A DNA stretch of 64,000 nucleotides, taken from positions 124,001-188,000 of the forward strand of contig NZ_JASNRC010000011.1 in assembly GCF_030411995.1 (NCBI RefSeq), read 5' to 3'. The stretch's first letter is position 1; the number at the start of each line of letters is the position of its first letter. The stretch is from Massilia sp. YIM B02769 (GTDB taxonomy: Bacteria; Pseudomonadota; Gammaproteobacteria; Burkholderiales; Burkholderiaceae_D). The position numbers were made by a program, and so were the translations under genes. Below, one piece after another: positions 46,071 through 55,994 of this stretch. The notes under the pieces were generated by a model that did no database searches, had not been told where the DNA came from, and worked only from the letters and a program-made list of their open reading frames with translations.

Positions 46071-47492
46071 ATGTCCAGGCTGACGCATCCATCTTCCATC
46101 GAAGCCCTCGCGCCATTTCGCCGCTTGCGCGCATGCCACACGGCCGATCCCGCCGACATCGCGGGCGAGTTGCCAGGCTGGCTGCGCGGCGAGGTCGTGC
46201 GCACCTGCCCGGCGGTGTTCGACGCCCCAGGCTGGCACGCCCGGCACTGGTTCGACGGCCTTGGCATGGTCTACGCGTTTCGCATCGGCGAGGGGCGCGT
46301 CCACTTCCAGTCGCGCCTGCTGGAGTCGGAAGCGGCGCGCGACGCCTGGCAGGGCAAGGCCAGGCTGGGCAGCTTCGGGACGCCGACCGCGCGCCCCTGG
46401 TGGCAGCGGCTGGTCGAGCCGGTGCCGCGCATCACCGACAACAATAATGTCAACATCACGCGCATCGGCCCTGACCTGGTAGCCATGACAGAAGGCAATC
46501 GCCAGCTCATCATCGACGACGCCACGCTCGCCGCCGAGGGCCCGGTGCGCTATGCGGGCGATGCGCTGCACGGCGCGATCATGACCGCGCACCCGCATCT
46601 CGACGCCGCCAGGAATACGGTGGTGAACGTCGCCACCTCGTTTGGCATGCACGGCACGATCTCGGTGTACGAGCATGCGCCGGCCGCGCGCCGGCGCGAG
46701 GTCATCGGTTCCTGGCAAACCGCGCACGTGCCGTATGTCCACACCTTCGGGCTCACACCGGACAGTGCGATCCTGGTCGCCCATCCGTACGCTGTCAAAC
46801 CCGCGAAGCTGCTGTGGTCGAGCCAAGGCTATATCGACCACTTCGACTGGCATCCGGAAGAGGGCACGCGCCTGGTCGTCATCGAGCGCGCCACGGGCGC
46901 CGTGCGCGAACACGTGACCAAGCCCTTCTTTGCCTTCCACACGATCAATGCCTTCGAACGCGGCGATGAAACCGTGCTCGACCTGCTGGCCTATCCGGAC
47001 GCCGGCATCGTGGAGGCTCTGCGCATCGACCGCATGCTGGCCGGCCTGCCCGATCTCAGGCCGACCTTGTTGCGCATCGTCATGCGCCAGGGCGTGGAAC
47101 GGGCGGGCGTCGAGAAGCTGGGCGACGTCGGCTTCGAGTTTCCGTCGACCAACTACAAGCGCGTCAATGGCCATCCCTACCGCTACGCCTATGGCGCAGC
47201 GAACTGGCCAGGGCCCGACCATGCCTACGCCTCGGCTGTCGTCAAGGTCGACGTCGACAGCGGCCGGTCGAGCGCGTTCAGTGACGAGCTCTATGTGTTC
47301 GGCGAGCCGCTATTCGTTGCGCGTCCGCATGGCGAGGGCGAGGACGACGGGGCGCTGCTGTCGGTCGGCTCGGCGCGGGACGACGAGTCATCGGTGCTGG
47401 CGGTAATCGATGCCCGGACCATGGCGGCGGTCGCGCGCGCAACGGTGCCCAGTGCGATACCGCTGGGTTTCCACGGTTCGTTCGTGCACTAG
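46071..47492 (+). CDS. Carotenoid cleavage oxygenase family protein
   Basis: A non-haem iron dioxygenase cleaving carotenoid or stilbene-type double bonds. The start at 46071 follows AGGAGG and gives 473 residues. The four iron-ligand histidines can be placed in TAHPHLD, YVHTFGLT, FFAFHTINA and the C-terminal GFHGSFVH. LRGEVVRTCPAVFD and HWFDGLGMVYAFRI are also family motifs. It is transcribed alone. Substrate unknown. Confidence 0.88.
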   Translation: MSRLTHPSSIEALAPFRRLRACHTADPADIAGELPGWLRGEVVRTCPAVFDAPGWHARHWFDGLGMVYAFRIGEGRVHFQSRLLESEAARDAWQGKARLGSFGTPTARPWWQRLVEPVPRITDNNNVNITRIGPDLVAMTEGNRQLIIDDATLAAEGPVRYAGDALHGAIMTAHPHLDAARNTVVNVATSFGMHGTISVYEHAPAARRREVIGSWQTAHVPYVHTFGLTPDSAILVAHPYAVKPAKLLWSSQGYIDHFDWHPEEGTRLVVIERATGAVREHVTKPFFAFHTINAFERGDETVLDLLAYPDAGIVEALRIDRMLAGLPDLRPTLLRIVMRQGVERAGVEKLGDVGFEFPSTNYKRVNGHPYRYAYGAANWPGPDHAYASAVVKVDVDSGRSSAFSDELYVFGEPLFVARPHGEGEDDGALLSVGSARDDESSVLAVIDARTMAAVARATVPSAIPLGFHGSFVH

Positions 47493-47641
47493 CGACCCGG
47501 GTGTTGATCATGCGGCAATGGCGGGCCGACATCCGCCGCGATGAACGCGACGCCTTCGGTTGGGCCGGGCACGCCGCTTGTTGCAAAGTGTTCAACAATC
47601 GGCCATGATTGACCGATGTGCTCACTCCCGCGCCGATACCC

Positions 47642-48574
47642 ATGACCGATTTCCATCCAGCCGCTATGCACAGCGGCATCGCCGTGTATCACCGCGCGCA
47701 GACCGCCGCCTTGCTCGACTTTGCCGAACTGGTGGACGCCATCGCCGTGGCGGCAGAGGAGCTCGAGGCCGGCGCCATCCGCAGCCCCGAGCGCCTGGTG
47801 GTGCCGCTCGGCGCCGGCGCGGTCATGCTCAGCATGCCGGCCGCGGCGCAGGACATCGCGATTCACAAGCTGGTCAATGTTCATCCCGGCAACCCCGCAA
47901 TCGGCCTGCCGGCCATCCACGGCGCCGTCACCATCTGCGACACGGCCACCGGCCAGGTCCGCTGCGTGCTCGACGGCCCCGAAGTCACCGGCCGCCGAAC
48001 CGCCGCCGTCAGCATGCTGGCAATCCGCCGGCTGCTGCCGCAGGCGCCGCGGCAGATCCTGATCGTCGGCACCGGCGTCCAGGCGCGCCATCACGTGCAG
48101 GCCCTGCACGCGCTGTACCCGCAAGCCGAGGTCTGGGTGCAGGCGCGCACGCGCGATGCCGCCACGCGCTTCTGCGACGCGCACCAGGCCCTGCACGGCA
48201 GCTTGCGGCCCCGCGCCAGCGATGCGCCCGCGATGGACGTCGTGATCACGCTCACCACCAGCCTGGAACCGGTGTACGACGAAGCGCCTCGTCCCGGCTG
48301 CCTGGTCATCGGCGTCGGCGCCTTCAGGCCGGAGATGGCCGAGCTGGGCGCCACGACGCTCCACGGCAGCGAGCTGTATGCCGACGACCCGCCCGGCGCC
48401 CGCCATGAAGCCGGCGACCTGCTGCGTGCCGGTATCGACTGGTCGCGCGTGGGCTCGCTCGGCGCACTGCTGCGCGGGCCGGTCGACCACACGCGGCCTG
48501 CGGTCTTCAAGAGCGTCGGCACCGCTGCCTGGGACCTGGCGGCTGCGCGCGTGGCAATGCGCCACGGCGCCTGA
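47642..48574 (+). CDS. Ornithine cyclodeaminase/mu-crystallin family ketimine reductase
   Basis: An NAD(P)H-dependent reductase of the family that holds ornithine cyclodeaminase and pyrroline-2-carboxylate reductase. The Rossmann motif ILIVGTGVQARHHVQAL (about 140-156) and VTGRRTAAVSMLAIRRL before it are typical. The start ATG at 47642 is preferred over an upstream TTG. At 310 residues it fits the shorter pyrroline-2-carboxylate reductase branch, a step of hydroxyproline or pipecolate use. Exact substrate is inferred. Confidence 0.78.
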   Translation: MTDFHPAAMHSGIAVYHRAQTAALLDFAELVDAIAVAAEELEAGAIRSPERLVVPLGAGAVMLSMPAAAQDIAIHKLVNVHPGNPAIGLPAIHGAVTICDTATGQVRCVLDGPEVTGRRTAAVSMLAIRRLLPQAPRQILIVGTGVQARHHVQALHALYPQAEVWVQARTRDAATRFCDAHQALHGSLRPRASDAPAMDVVITLTTSLEPVYDEAPRPGCLVIGVGAFRPEMAELGATTLHGSELYADDPPGARHEAGDLLRAGIDWSRVGSLGALLRGPVDHTRPAVFKSVGTAAWDLAAARVAMRHGA

Positions 48575-48654
48575 AGCTTGCCGAGGGCGGCGCCGGCAGC
48601 GATTCGCATCCTTTGGCAGAATAGGCGTTCTGCCATTCATATCGGAACGCTTAC

Positions 48655-49290
48655 GTGAGTCACGACTACCACTTCTACGAACCGGCGCGCGGCCATGGCC
48701 TGCCGCACGATCCCTTCAACGCCATCATCGGCCCGCGTCCGATCGGCTGGATTTCCAGCCGCAGCGCCGATGGCATCCTGAATCTCGCTCCCTACAGCTT
48801 CTTCAACGCGTTCAACTACATCCCGCCGATCATCGGCTTCTCCAGCCAGGGGCGCAAGGACACGCTGAACAACATCGAGGCCACCGGCGAATTCGTGTGG
48901 AACCTGGCCACGCGTCCGCTGGCCGAGGCCATGAACGTCAGCTGCGCACCGGCGCCGCCCGAGGTCAATGAATTTGAACTGGCGGGTTTGACGCCGGCGC
49001 CGGCGCGGGTGGTCAAGACGCCGCGCGTGGCGGAGTCGCCGGTGGCCTTCGAATGCCGCGTCACCCAGGTGATTGCGCTGCAGACCACGGCCGGCAGCGA
49101 TACCGGCAACCGGCTGGTGCTGGGCGAGGTGGTGGGCGTGCATATCGCCCGGCATTTGCTGAAGGAGGGTGTGTACGATACCGCCAACGCTGGGCACATC
49201 CTGCGCGGCGGCGGGCCGGCGGATTATTTCGAGATCACGGCGGAGCAGCTGTTCAGGATGCATCGGCCGGGATATCCGCTCGAGCGCTGA
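48655..49290 (+). CDS. Flavin reductase-like domain protein
   Basis: 211 residues of the split-barrel FMN-binding flavin reductase group: NAIIGPRPIGWISSRSADG and NLAPYSFFNAFNYIPPIIGFSS near the N-terminus bind FMN, and FECRVTQVIAL comes later. It is probably an NAD(P)H:flavin oxidoreductase serving a monooxygenase. The start is GTG at 48655. It lies 80 bp downstream of the ketimine reductase gene, possibly one transcript. A strong hairpin follows. Confidence 0.82.
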   Translation: MSHDYHFYEPARGHGLPHDPFNAIIGPRPIGWISSRSADGILNLAPYSFFNAFNYIPPIIGFSSQGRKDTLNNIEATGEFVWNLATRPLAEAMNVSCAPAPPEVNEFELAGLTPAPARVVKTPRVAESPVAFECRVTQVIALQTTAGSDTGNRLVLGEVVGVHIARHLLKEGVYDTANAGHILRGGGPADYFEITAEQLFRMHRPGYPLER

Positions 49291-49346
49291 GAAGGGTCTT
49301 TGACGGCCTGTCCGACGATCGCACTCCCGAATTGTTGCTGTCGTAT

Positions 49347-49381
49347 CCCGTATGGTGGGCACGGAGTGCCCACCATACGGG
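49347..49381. repeat. Perfect 16-bp palindromic hairpin (REP-like element or terminator)
   Basis: CCCGTATGGTGGGCAC (49347-49362) pairs exactly with GTGCCCACCATACGGG (49366-49381) around a 3-base loop. There is no T run. It lies between convergent genes. A partial copy of its arm (GCCCACCGTACG) follows directly at 49381-49392, which suggests a repetitive extragenic element rather than a simple terminator. Confidence 0.75.
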
Positions 49382-49401
49382 CCCACCGTACGAGGAAGCG
49401 G

Positions 49402-50817
49402 TCAGTCGCTCCGCTCGACCATTGCATGCGACGCGACCGTGTGTACCGGCAGCACCAGCGTCGCCCGCAAGCCGGGCGCATTGTCTTCCAGCGCCAGCGT
49501 CCCGCCATGCAGCCGCGCCACCGCCGACACCACGCTCAGCCCCAGCCCCACACCCGGCGTGCCGCGGCTGCCATCCACGCGATAAAAGCGCTCGACCACC
49601 TTCGGCCGCTCGTCCTCGGCAATCCCCGGCCCATTGTCGACCACGGACAAGGCCAGTCCATTCGGTGCGCGCTGCGCCGCCACCGCAATCGTCCCCTGTT
49701 CCGGCGCATATTTCAGCGCGTTCTCGACCAGGTTGCTGAGCGCCTGCGCGATCAGCACCGGATCGCCCACCACCGTCAGCTCCTCGCCGGCCTCGAAGCC
49801 CAGCGCAATCTCCTTCAGCTCCGCCACCGGTGCATAAAACTCGGTGACTTCCTCGCCAAGGCGCGCCAGGTCCACCTCGACGAAGCCGTTGCGCCGGCTG
49901 CCGCTGTCGATCTCGGCCAGCCGCAGCAGGGCCTGGAAAATGCGCATCACGCGGTCGATGTCGGTGATCGCCGCATCGATCTCGGCATAGGTTTCGTCGG
50001 TATCGGGCCGCGTGATCGCCAGTTCCTCCAGCCGCGCGCGCAGTTCGCTCAGCGGCGTGCGCAGGTCGTGGGCGATCGAGTTCGACACGTTCTGTACGCC
50101 TGTCACCAGCTGCTCGATCTGGTCGAGCATGCGGTTGACGGTCTGCGTCAGTAATCGCAGTTCTTCGCCGTCGTGCGGCTCGGCCAGGCGGCGCGAGAGC
50201 TTGCCTTCGATGATGGCGGCGGTGGTCTGGCTGATGCCCTGGATCCGATCGAGCAGCGCGCGCCGGATCAGCATGCCGCCCAGGATGGCGCCTACCAGCA
50301 CCGTCACCGCGCAGGCCAGCAGGCCGTACACGAACAGGCGTTCGAGCTCGTCGAAGCGGTTCAGGTTACTCGCCACCAGCAGGCGGTAGCCGCCGGGCAG
50401 GGTGACGCGCACCGACTCGATGCGGCGCGCCTTGCCGTCGACGTGGATGGTGCCCGAGCACAGGCCGTCGCGGTCGGGCAGGCCCTGCGGCCAGCTTGCA
50501 AGGTTGCCGGCGATGCGGCTGCCGTCGGGTGCGGCCAGCAGCATGATCTTGCGCACGCCGTCGTTGGTGCCGACCACCTGGCTGTCGATGGCGTTCGCCA
50601 GCGCGTGTTCGCCGCTGCGCGTGAACAGGTTCGCCAGGCGCTGGGCGTCGGAGCGCAGCAGTTCGGTGCGCACCTGCTCGATGTTCGTGTGCCAGGCGTA
50701 CCACAGCGGCCCGGCGAACATCGCCAGCACCAGCAGGCTGACCACGCCATAGCCGATGGCGATGGTGCGGGCGGAGAAGGTGGGCAGCTTGAGCATCGAG
50801 GCGAAGCGTCGGGTCAT
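49402..50817 (-). CDS. Sensor histidine kinase, HAMP type
   Basis: 471 residues with two membrane segments (TIAIGYGVVSLLVLAMFAGPLWY and LLACAVTVLVGAILGGMLI) flanking a periplasmic domain of about 120 residues, then HAMP, the phospho-acceptor NSIAHDLRTPLSELRARLEE, and ATPase boxes ENALKYAP, VDNGPGIAEDE and GVGLGLSVVSAVA. Its ATG overlaps the regulator stop (ATGA). It follows an RND pump operon on the same strand, likely its target. The signal is unknown. Confidence 0.88.
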   Translation of the reverse strand: MTRRFASMLKLPTFSARTIAIGYGVVSLLVLAMFAGPLWYAWHTNIEQVRTELLRSDAQRLANLFTRSGEHALANAIDSQVVGTNDGVRKIMLLAAPDGSRIAGNLASWPQGLPDRDGLCSGTIHVDGKARRIESVRVTLPGGYRLLVASNLNRFDELERLFVYGLLACAVTVLVGAILGGMLIRRALLDRIQGISQTTAAIIEGKLSRRLAEPHDGEELRLLTQTVNRMLDQIEQLVTGVQNVSNSIAHDLRTPLSELRARLEELAITRPDTDETYAEIDAAITDIDRVMRIFQALLRLAEIDSGSRRNGFVEVDLARLGEEVTEFYAPVAELKEIALGFEAGEELTVVGDPVLIAQALSNLVENALKYAPEQGTIAVAAQRAPNGLALSVVDNGPGIAEDERPKVVERFYRVDGSRGTPGVGLGLSVVSAVARLHGGTLALEDNAPGLRATLVLPVHTVASHAMVERSD

Positions 50818-51494
50818 GGCCGGTCGGTCAGCATGTAGCCGGCGTTGCGCACGGTCTTCAGCAGCGGCGTGCCGAAGGGCGCGTCGATCTTCTGGCGGAG
50901 TTTACTGATGTGGACGTCGATCACGTTGGTCTGCGGGTCGAAGTGGTAGTCCCACACGTTCTCGAGCAGCATGGTGCGCGTGACCACCTGGTTCGCATGG
51001 CGCAGCAGGTATTCGAGCAGCTTGAACTCGCGCGGCTGCAGGGCGATGACGGCGCCGGCGCGCGTGACCTTGTGCGCCAGCAGGTCGACGCTCAGGTCGC
51101 CCAGCGCCAGCGTGGTGTCGGGCGCCTGCACGTGCGAGCGGCGCAGCAGGGCATCCAGGCGCGCCAGCAATTCGCCAAAGGCGAACGGCTTGACCAGGTA
51201 GTCGTCGCCGCCGCGCTTCAGGCCCAGGATGCGGTCGTCCACGCCGTCGAGGGCGCTCAGCACCAGGATCGGCACCTGGTTGCCTCCCTGGCGCAGGGCC
51301 TCGATGATGGCCAGGCCGTCGATGCCGCCGGGGAGCATGCGGTCCATGATGATGGCGTCGTAAGGCTCGCTGACGGCGTGGTACATGCCGTCGCGGCCAT
51401 TGTCGGCGTGGTCGACCGTATGGCCGGCTTCGACCAGGCCCTTGCAGACAAAGCGCGCGACGCGTTCGTTGTCTTCGACCAGCAGCAGCTTCAC
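50814..51494 (-). CDS. OmpR-family response regulator
   Basis: 226 residues, beginning MKLLLVEDNERVARFV, phospho-acceptor in IIMDRMLPGG, Lys in DDYLVKPFAFGELLARL and winged helix TNVIDVHISKLRQKID. The spacing is that of the QseB/PmrA/CusR group. It lies 42 bp downstream of the pump gene and may be cotranscribed with it, giving feedback on the efflux operon. Confidence 0.88.
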   Translation of the reverse strand: MKLLLVEDNERVARFVCKGLVEAGHTVDHADNGRDGMYHAVSEPYDAIIMDRMLPGGIDGLAIIEALRQGGNQVPILVLSALDGVDDRILGLKRGGDDYLVKPFAFGELLARLDALLRRSHVQAPDTTLALGDLSVDLLAHKVTRAGAVIALQPREFKLLEYLLRHANQVVTRTMLLENVWDYHFDPQTNVIDVHISKLRQKIDAPFGTPLLKTVRNAGYMLTDRP

Positions 51495-51536
51495 AGCGTT
51501 TCCTTCACGGCGTATCCCTCATGTTCCGCTCGCATT

Positions 51537-54500
51537 CTACGCGGCTTCATGGCTGACGGTTGCCGGCACTTCGTGCGCCTTGTGCGCCGCGACGGCCGGC
51601 GCCGGCGCGCCCTTGCGCCGCTTGATCGGCCGCGCGATCAGCACGAAGAACAGCGGGATCAGGTAAGTCGCCAGGAAGGTCGCCGCCAGCATGCCGCCGA
51701 TGACGCCGATGCCGAGCGCGTTCTGGCTGGCCGCGCCGGCGCCGGTGGCAATCGCCAGCGGCAGCACGCCGAGCACAAACGCCATCGAGGTCATGATGAT
51801 CGGGCGCAGGCGCAGCTTGGCCGATTCCAGCGCCGCCTCCAGCACGCCATAACCCTGCTGCTGCAGTTCGCGCGCGAACTCGACGATCAGGATCGCGTTC
51901 TTCGCCGAGAGGCCGATGGTGGTCAGCAGTCCTACCTGGAAGAACACGTCGTTCTGCAGGCCGAAGGCGGTGGCCGCGCCGAGCGCGCCGAGCACGCCGA
52001 CCGGCACCACCATGATCACCGACACCGGCACGCTCCAGCTTTCGTACAGCGCGGCCAGGCTGAGGAAGACTACCAGGATCGACAGCGCGTACAGCAGTGG
52101 CGCCTGGGCGCCGGCCTGGGATTCCTGCAGCGAGATGCCGCTCCACTCGTAGCCGATACCGGCCGGCAGCTGCTTCGTCAGGCGGTCCATGATCGCCATC
52201 GCTTCGCCGCTGCTGACGCCGGGCGCCGGCTGGCCGAGGATCTCGGCCGATTCGATGCCGTTATAGCGCTGCATCGCCGGCGCACCCCAGGACCACTCGG
52301 CTTTCGCAAACGACGAGAAGGGCACCATGCGGCCATCGGCGTTGCGCACGTGGAGCAGGCGGATATCGTCCGGGTTCATGCGGAACTGCGCATCGGCCTG
52401 GACGTAGACGCGCTTGATGCGGTTGTCGGTGTCGAAGAAGTTGTTGATGTACTTCGCGCCCCAGGCGGTCGAGAAGATCTGGTCGACGGCGGACAGGCTG
52501 ACGCCGAGCGCCGCCGCCTTTTCGTGGTCGATCGAGATTTTATAGGTCGAGCGGTCTGCCTGGCCGGTGTAGCGCACGCGCACCAAATCCGGCTCCTTGG
52601 CGGCGAGGGCCAGCAGCTGGTCGCGCGCCTGGCCCAGGGCTTCGTGGCCGAGGTTGCCGCGGTCCTGCAGCTGCATCGAGAAGCCGGCGGCCGAACCCAG
52701 GCCGCGGATCGGCGGCGGTTCCACCGGCGTGATGCGTGCGCCCTGGTAGTCGCCGAAGCGCGCCGCGATGCGCGTGCTGAGCGCCGACACGCTCAGGTCC
52801 TTGTCGGCGCGGTCGTCCCAGGATTTCAGGCGCACGAACAGGCGCCCCTGGTTCTGGCCGCGCGCCGGGTTGTTGGCGCCGATGGTCATGAAGGTGGCGT
52901 CGACCATGGCCTTTTCGTCGTTCAGCAGGTAGTGGTCGATCTGTTCCAGCACCTTGCCGGTGGTCTCCACCGTGCTGCCGGCCGGCGTTTCCACCTGCAC
53001 GAACATGTAGCCCTGGTCTTCCTTCGGCAGGAAGCCGCCCGGCAGGCGCGCGAACAGGGCCAGCACCACGCCGATCATCACGGCGTACACCAGCATCCAC
53101 AGGCCGCGGCGGCCGACGATGGCGGTGACGGCGCCGAGGTAGCGGTCGCGCTGGCGCTCGAACGAACGGTTGAACCAGCCGAAGAAACCGCGCTTCTCGT
53201 GATGGTTGGGATCGGGACGTTTCAGCAGCATGGCGCACAGGGCCGGTGTCAGGGTCAGGGCGACGAACACCGACAGCAGCATCGAGGCCACCACCGTCAG
53301 CGAGAACTCGCGGTAGATCGCGCCCACCGTGCCGCTGGAGAAGGCGACCGGCACGAACACGGCCGACAGCACCAGGGCCACGCCGATCAGGGCGCTGGTG
53401 ATCTGGCCCATCGCCTTTTGCGTCGCCTCGTATGGCTCCAGACCGTCCTCGTGCATCACGCGCTCGACGTTCTCGACCACGACAATCGCATCGTCGACCA
53501 GCAGGCCGATCGCCAGCACCAGGCCGAACATCGACAGCGTGTTGATGGTGAAGCCGAGCGCCGACATGATGCCGAAGGTCCCGAGCAGCACCACCGGCAC
53601 CGTGATCGACGGGATCAGGGTGACGCGGAAGTTTTGCAGGAACAAATACATCACCAGGAACACGAGCACGATGCCTTCGATCAGGGTCTTCACCACTTCG
53701 TGGATCGACACCTCGATGAAAGGCGTGATGTCGTTCGGGTAGACCACGCGCAGGCCTTCGGGGAAGAAGGCACTGAGTTCCTTCAGGCGCGCGCGCACGG
53801 CGTCGGCGGTGTCGAGCGCGTTCGCGTCGGGGCCGAGCTGGATGCCGAGGCCGGAAGCCGGCTTGCCGTTGTAGCGCACGTCGACGTTGTAGTTTTCCGG
53901 GCCGAGGGCCACCCGCGCCACATCGCCCACGCGCACGCGCGAGCCGTCCGGCTGGACTTTCAGCAGGATGCGCTCGAACTGTTCCGGCGTGCGCAGCAGG
54001 CTGGCCTGGTTGATGGTGGCGCTCAGGGTCTGGCCCGGCACGGCCGGCAGGCCGCCCAGCTGGCCGCCCGAGACCTGGACGTTCTGGGCTTCGATGGCGC
54101 TGTTCACATCGAGCGGCGTGAGGGCGTAGCTGGTGAGTTTGACCGGGTCGAGCCAGATGCGCATCGCGTACTGGGTGCCGAATAGATTCATGCTGCCCAC
54201 GCCCGGAATCCGGCTGAGGGGATCCTGGACGTTCGAGGCCACGTAGTTGGCGATGTCGAATTTCGACATGCTGTCGTTGTCGGACACGAAGGCGGCCACC
54301 ATCAGGAAGTCGCTGGTCGATTTGCTCACGCGCAGGCCGGCGTTCTGGACGTCGCGCGGCAGGCGCGGCACGGCCGCCTGCAACTGGTTCTGCACCTGCA
54401 CCTGGGCGATGTCCGGGTCGGTGCCCGGGGCGAAGGTGAGGGTGGTGGTCGACTGGCCGGTCTCGTCGCTGCTGGACGACATGTAGAGCATGTTGTCGAT

Positions 54501-54713
54501 GCCGGTCATCTGCTGCTCGATCACCTGGACCACGGTGTTCTGCATGGTCTCGGCCGAGGCTCCGGGGAAGCTGGCGCGGATCTGCACGGCCGGCGGCGAC
54601 ACCGGCGGATACTGCTCGACCGGCATGTTGTGCAGCGTGATGCCGCCGACCAGCATGATGAGGATGGAGATGACGATCGCGAAGATGGGCCGCTCGATGA
54701 AGAACTTTGGCAT
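51537..54713 (-). CDS. RND efflux pump, HAE1 family (AcrB/MexB-like)
   Basis: 1058 residues. The N-terminus MPKFFIERPIFAIVISILIML, the proton-relay pair LLVDDAIVVVENVE and the lysine in GLSAKNAILIVEFARE are the family markers. GFFGWFNRSFER and GFLPKEDQGYMF are also present. It is cotranscribed with the adaptor gene (12-bp gap). No outer-membrane channel gene lies nearby, so TolC-type protein must be shared. The substrate range is probably drugs and solvents. Confidence 0.92.
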   Translation of the reverse strand: MPKFFIERPIFAIVISILIMLVGGITLHNMPVEQYPPVSPPAVQIRASFPGASAETMQNTVVQVIEQQMTGIDNMLYMSSSSDETGQSTTTLTFAPGTDPDIAQVQVQNQLQAAVPRLPRDVQNAGLRVSKSTSDFLMVAAFVSDNDSMSKFDIANYVASNVQDPLSRIPGVGSMNLFGTQYAMRIWLDPVKLTSYALTPLDVNSAIEAQNVQVSGGQLGGLPAVPGQTLSATINQASLLRTPEQFERILLKVQPDGSRVRVGDVARVALGPENYNVDVRYNGKPASGLGIQLGPDANALDTADAVRARLKELSAFFPEGLRVVYPNDITPFIEVSIHEVVKTLIEGIVLVFLVMYLFLQNFRVTLIPSITVPVVLLGTFGIMSALGFTINTLSMFGLVLAIGLLVDDAIVVVENVERVMHEDGLEPYEATQKAMGQITSALIGVALVLSAVFVPVAFSSGTVGAIYREFSLTVVASMLLSVFVALTLTPALCAMLLKRPDPNHHEKRGFFGWFNRSFERQRDRYLGAVTAIVGRRGLWMLVYAVMIGVVLALFARLPGGFLPKEDQGYMFVQVETPAGSTVETTGKVLEQIDHYLLNDEKAMVDATFMTIGANNPARGQNQGRLFVRLKSWDDRADKDLSVSALSTRIAARFGDYQGARITPVEPPPIRGLGSAAGFSMQLQDRGNLGHEALGQARDQLLALAAKEPDLVRVRYTGQADRSTYKISIDHEKAAALGVSLSAVDQIFSTAWGAKYINNFFDTDNRIKRVYVQADAQFRMNPDDIRLLHVRNADGRMVPFSSFAKAEWSWGAPAMQRYNGIESAEILGQPAPGVSSGEAMAIMDRLTKQLPAGIGYEWSGISLQESQAGAQAPLLYALSILVVFLSLAALYESWSVPVSVIMVVPVGVLGALGAATAFGLQNDVFFQVGLLTTIGLSAKNAILIVEFARELQQQGYGVLEAALESAKLRLRPIIMTSMAFVLGVLPLAIATGAGAASQNALGIGVIGGMLAATFLATYLIPLFFVLIARPIKRRKGAPAPAVAAHKAHEVPATVSHEAA

Positions 54714-54725
54714 TGCGTGCGGTCC

Positions 54726-55913
54726 TCAGCGTACGGTGGGGGCGGAAATGGAAGCAGATGCGGCGGCGCGCACGTCGGCAGGGCGCACCTTCACCGTCAT
54801 GTCGGGCTTGATCTTCTGGAGGCCGCTGACGATCACGCGTTCGCCTTCTTTCAAGCCTTCCTCGACCAGCCACTGGCCCTCGACCAGGGCCCCGGTGCGC
54901 ACCGGGCGCAGCACGGTCTTGTTGTCGGCGCCGACCAGCATCACGCTGGCCTCGCCTTTCGGATTGCGCGTGACGGCCGGCGCCGGCACCTGCACCACGT
55001 TCGGGCGCATGCCCTGGTTCACCGAGGCGCGCACGAACATCCCCGGCAGCAGCAGGTGGTCCGGGTTCGGGAAGCGCGCGCGCAGCGTCACCGAGCCGGT
55101 GGCCGGATCGACCGTCACGCCGCTGACTTCCAGCGTGCCCTCGTGCGCATAGGTGCTGCCGTCCTCGAGCTGCAGCTTGACTTTGGTCTGCTTGCCGCCC
55201 GCGGTCAGCTTGCCGGCGGCGATGTCGCGGCGCAGGGCCAGGCCTTCGACGCTCGACTGCTGCAAATCGACGTACATCGGGTCCAGCTGCTGCACGGTGG
55301 TCATCAGGGTGGCCGAGCCGCCCTGCACGTAGGCGCCCTCCGTCACCTGCGAAATGCTGCTGCGCCCGCCGATCGGCGCGGTGACGCTGGTGTAGCCCAG
55401 GTTGATGCGGGCATTCGCCGCTGCCGCCTCGGCCGCGGCGACGTCGGCGGCGGCCTGCAGTTGCGCGGCTTCGGCGTCGTCGAAGTCCTGCTTGCTGATC
55501 GCGTTGCTGCCGATGAGGACCTTGTAGCGCTTCAGCTGGGCCGTGCTGCTGGCCAGGTTCGCCTGCGCGCGCTTCAGGGCCGCCTCGGCGCTGGCCAGGG
55601 CGGTGCGGTAGGGGGCCGGGTCGATCCGGTACAAGACCTCGCCCGCGCGCACGTCGCTGCCTTCGGTGAAACGGCGCTCCTGCACGATGCCGTCGACCCG
55701 CGCGCGCACCTCGGCCAGCAGCGACGGCGCGGTGCGCCCCGGCAGCTCGACGTCCAGGCGCACGGCGCTGCGCTGCACCGGCAGCACGGTCACTTCGGGC
55801 ACGGCCGGGGCGGACGGTTTGGTGTCTTTGCTGCAGGCGGCGAGCAGGCATGCAAGAAGGAGGGCGCTGCCGGCAACCGGCAGTCCCTGGCGGCGTTGGA
55901 GGAAAAAGGGCAT
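54726..55913 (-). CDS. RND periplasmic adaptor (membrane fusion) lipoprotein
   Basis: 395 residues with lipobox LLLACLLAACSKD, so it is anchored to the inner membrane. The barrel-sandwich half EVRARVDGIVQERRFTEGSDV and the helical hairpin (rich in Ala, Gln, Lys, about 105-175) are followed by INLGYTSVTAPIGGRSSISQVTEG. It bridges the pump encoded 12 bp downstream and an outer-membrane channel. Its promoter region is shared with the divergent LysR gene. Confidence 0.92.
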   Translation of the reverse strand: MPFFLQRRQGLPVAGSALLLACLLAACSKDTKPSAPAVPEVTVLPVQRSAVRLDVELPGRTAPSLLAEVRARVDGIVQERRFTEGSDVRAGEVLYRIDPAPYRTALASAEAALKRAQANLASSTAQLKRYKVLIGSNAISKQDFDDAEAAQLQAAADVAAAEAAAANARINLGYTSVTAPIGGRSSISQVTEGAYVQGGSATLMTTVQQLDPMYVDLQQSSVEGLALRRDIAAGKLTAGGKQTKVKLQLEDGSTYAHEGTLEVSGVTVDPATGSVTLRARFPNPDHLLLPGMFVRASVNQGMRPNVVQVPAPAVTRNPKGEASVMLVGADNKTVLRPVRTGALVEGQWLVEEGLKEGERVIVSGLQKIKPDMTVKVRPADVRAAASASISAPTVR

Positions 55914-55994
55914 GAAGAGTTGGTAGTCGAGGTTGGTGGAGCAAGGGTGTGCCCGGCACTATGCCACCGCGCACCTAAATTGTGGATGTCTGGA

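Noticed and set aside
50910..54185. Long plus-strand frame opposite the response regulator and RND pump
   Set aside because: Antisense to conserved genes, His/Arg/Gln-rich low-complexity product; GC-driven artefact.
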